Source: Bacillus chungangensis
GTDB lineage: Bacteria; Bacillota; Bacilli; Bacillales; Bacillaceae_C
Direction: 5' to 3'
Assembly (NCBI RefSeq): GCF_030812995.1
Contig: NZ_JAUSTT010000027.1
Coordinates: 1-62,160 of the forward strand
Length of the DNA: 62,160 bases
Notes under the pieces: model-generated
Database searches by the model: none
What the model was told of the DNA's origin: nothing
Seen by the model: only the letters and a program-made list of their open reading frames with translations
Shown here: positions 62,072-62,160 of the stretch, one piece after another
How positions within the stretch are numbered: the stretch's first letter is position 1
Layout of the letters: every line of letters begins with the position of its first letter
Position numbers and translations under genes: made by a program

Positions 62072-62160
62072 GGTTAAGTCCTCGATCGATTAGTATCTGT
62101 CAGCTCCATGTGTCGCCACACTTCCACCTCAGACCTATCAACCTGATCATCTTTCAGGGA
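62072..62160 (-). rRNA. rrl: 23S rRNA, 3' end only
   Basis: The minus strand ends with GATACTAATCGATCGAGGAC and TTAACC, the conserved 3' terminus of Bacillus 23S rRNA. About 89 bases are in the window and the gene continues beyond the right edge. The spacer 61904-62071 to 5S contains the usual AAACTAGATA-type sequence. Confidence 0.95.

Overview
The window is AT-rich, densely coded DNA from a Bacillaceae-type Firmicute (Bacillus or a close relative). The basis is strong purine-rich ribosome-binding sites, Rho-independent terminators and several blocks known from Bacillus subtilis: btr-feuA-feuB-feuC-besA, sigM-yhdL, sigW-rsiW, cdaA-cdaR-glmM, rocF, and a 23S-5S-tRNA array. Species cannot be named from the sequence alone. 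Most genes are on the minus strand, i.e. transcribed away from the rRNA operon at the right edge.

Layout. 1-500: edge of an IS200/IS605 element, with the first codons of tnpB and a decayed tnpA. 559-6250: bacillibactin uptake and hydrolysis locus with Fur boxes in front of feuA and btr. 6380-8110: TetR regulator and short-chain dehydrogenase with an operator-like palindrome. 8650-12900: poorly characterised small genes, a TetR-membrane protein pair and a coiled-coil protein. 13150-15190: BlaR/BlaI-type sensor and repressor with no beta-lactamase nearby. 15880-20900: second-type methionine aminopeptidase, a DUF819 membrane protein, and a Fur-box-linked FecCD permease pair lacking its binding protein. 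21190-22900: sigM and its anti-sigma factor. 22970-25970: two glycosyltransferases, a small protein and a LOG-type nucleosidase. 26170-28410: an ECF sigma, PadR, HAAS-SEDS membrane protein operon. 29090-33070: a secreted double-psi-beta-barrel-like protein, a solo ECF sigma and an alpha/beta hydrolase. 33490-38860: an ascorbate-type PTS operon with PRD regulator, SIS and HAD proteins. 39370-45010: MurG-like transferase, methyltransferase, erythromycin-esterase-like protein, acetamidase. 45190-53100: a 2-hydroxyacid (probably 2-hydroxyglutarate) uptake and oxidation operon (TAXI-TRAP, GntR, GlcD, GlcF, LhgO). 54250-59320: glmM, cdaR, cdaA, then rsiW and sigW with an autoregulatory SigW promoter. 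59766-60668: arginase. 61064-62160: eight tRNAs, 5S rRNA and the 3' end of 23S rRNA.

The most distinctive non-gene signal is a family of about nine dispersed repeats, about 110-240 bp long. The well-preserved copies have TTTAT (ATAAA) at both ends and internal hairpins. One copy sits inside a duplicated gene remnant whose intact relative is 6.8 kb away, which gives an empty-site comparison and shows that the repeat is mobile. Length and flanks recall the bcr1 repeats of the B. cereus group, and the TTTAT flanks plus terminal hairpins suggest mobilisation by an IS200/IS605-type TnpA. Copies differ in internal length, and one has a replaced terminal hairpin.

The window carries four ECF sigma factors (SigM, SigW and two others), two Fur-linked siderophore permease loci and several one-component regulators beside their likely targets: a genome region rich in envelope-stress and iron-response functions.
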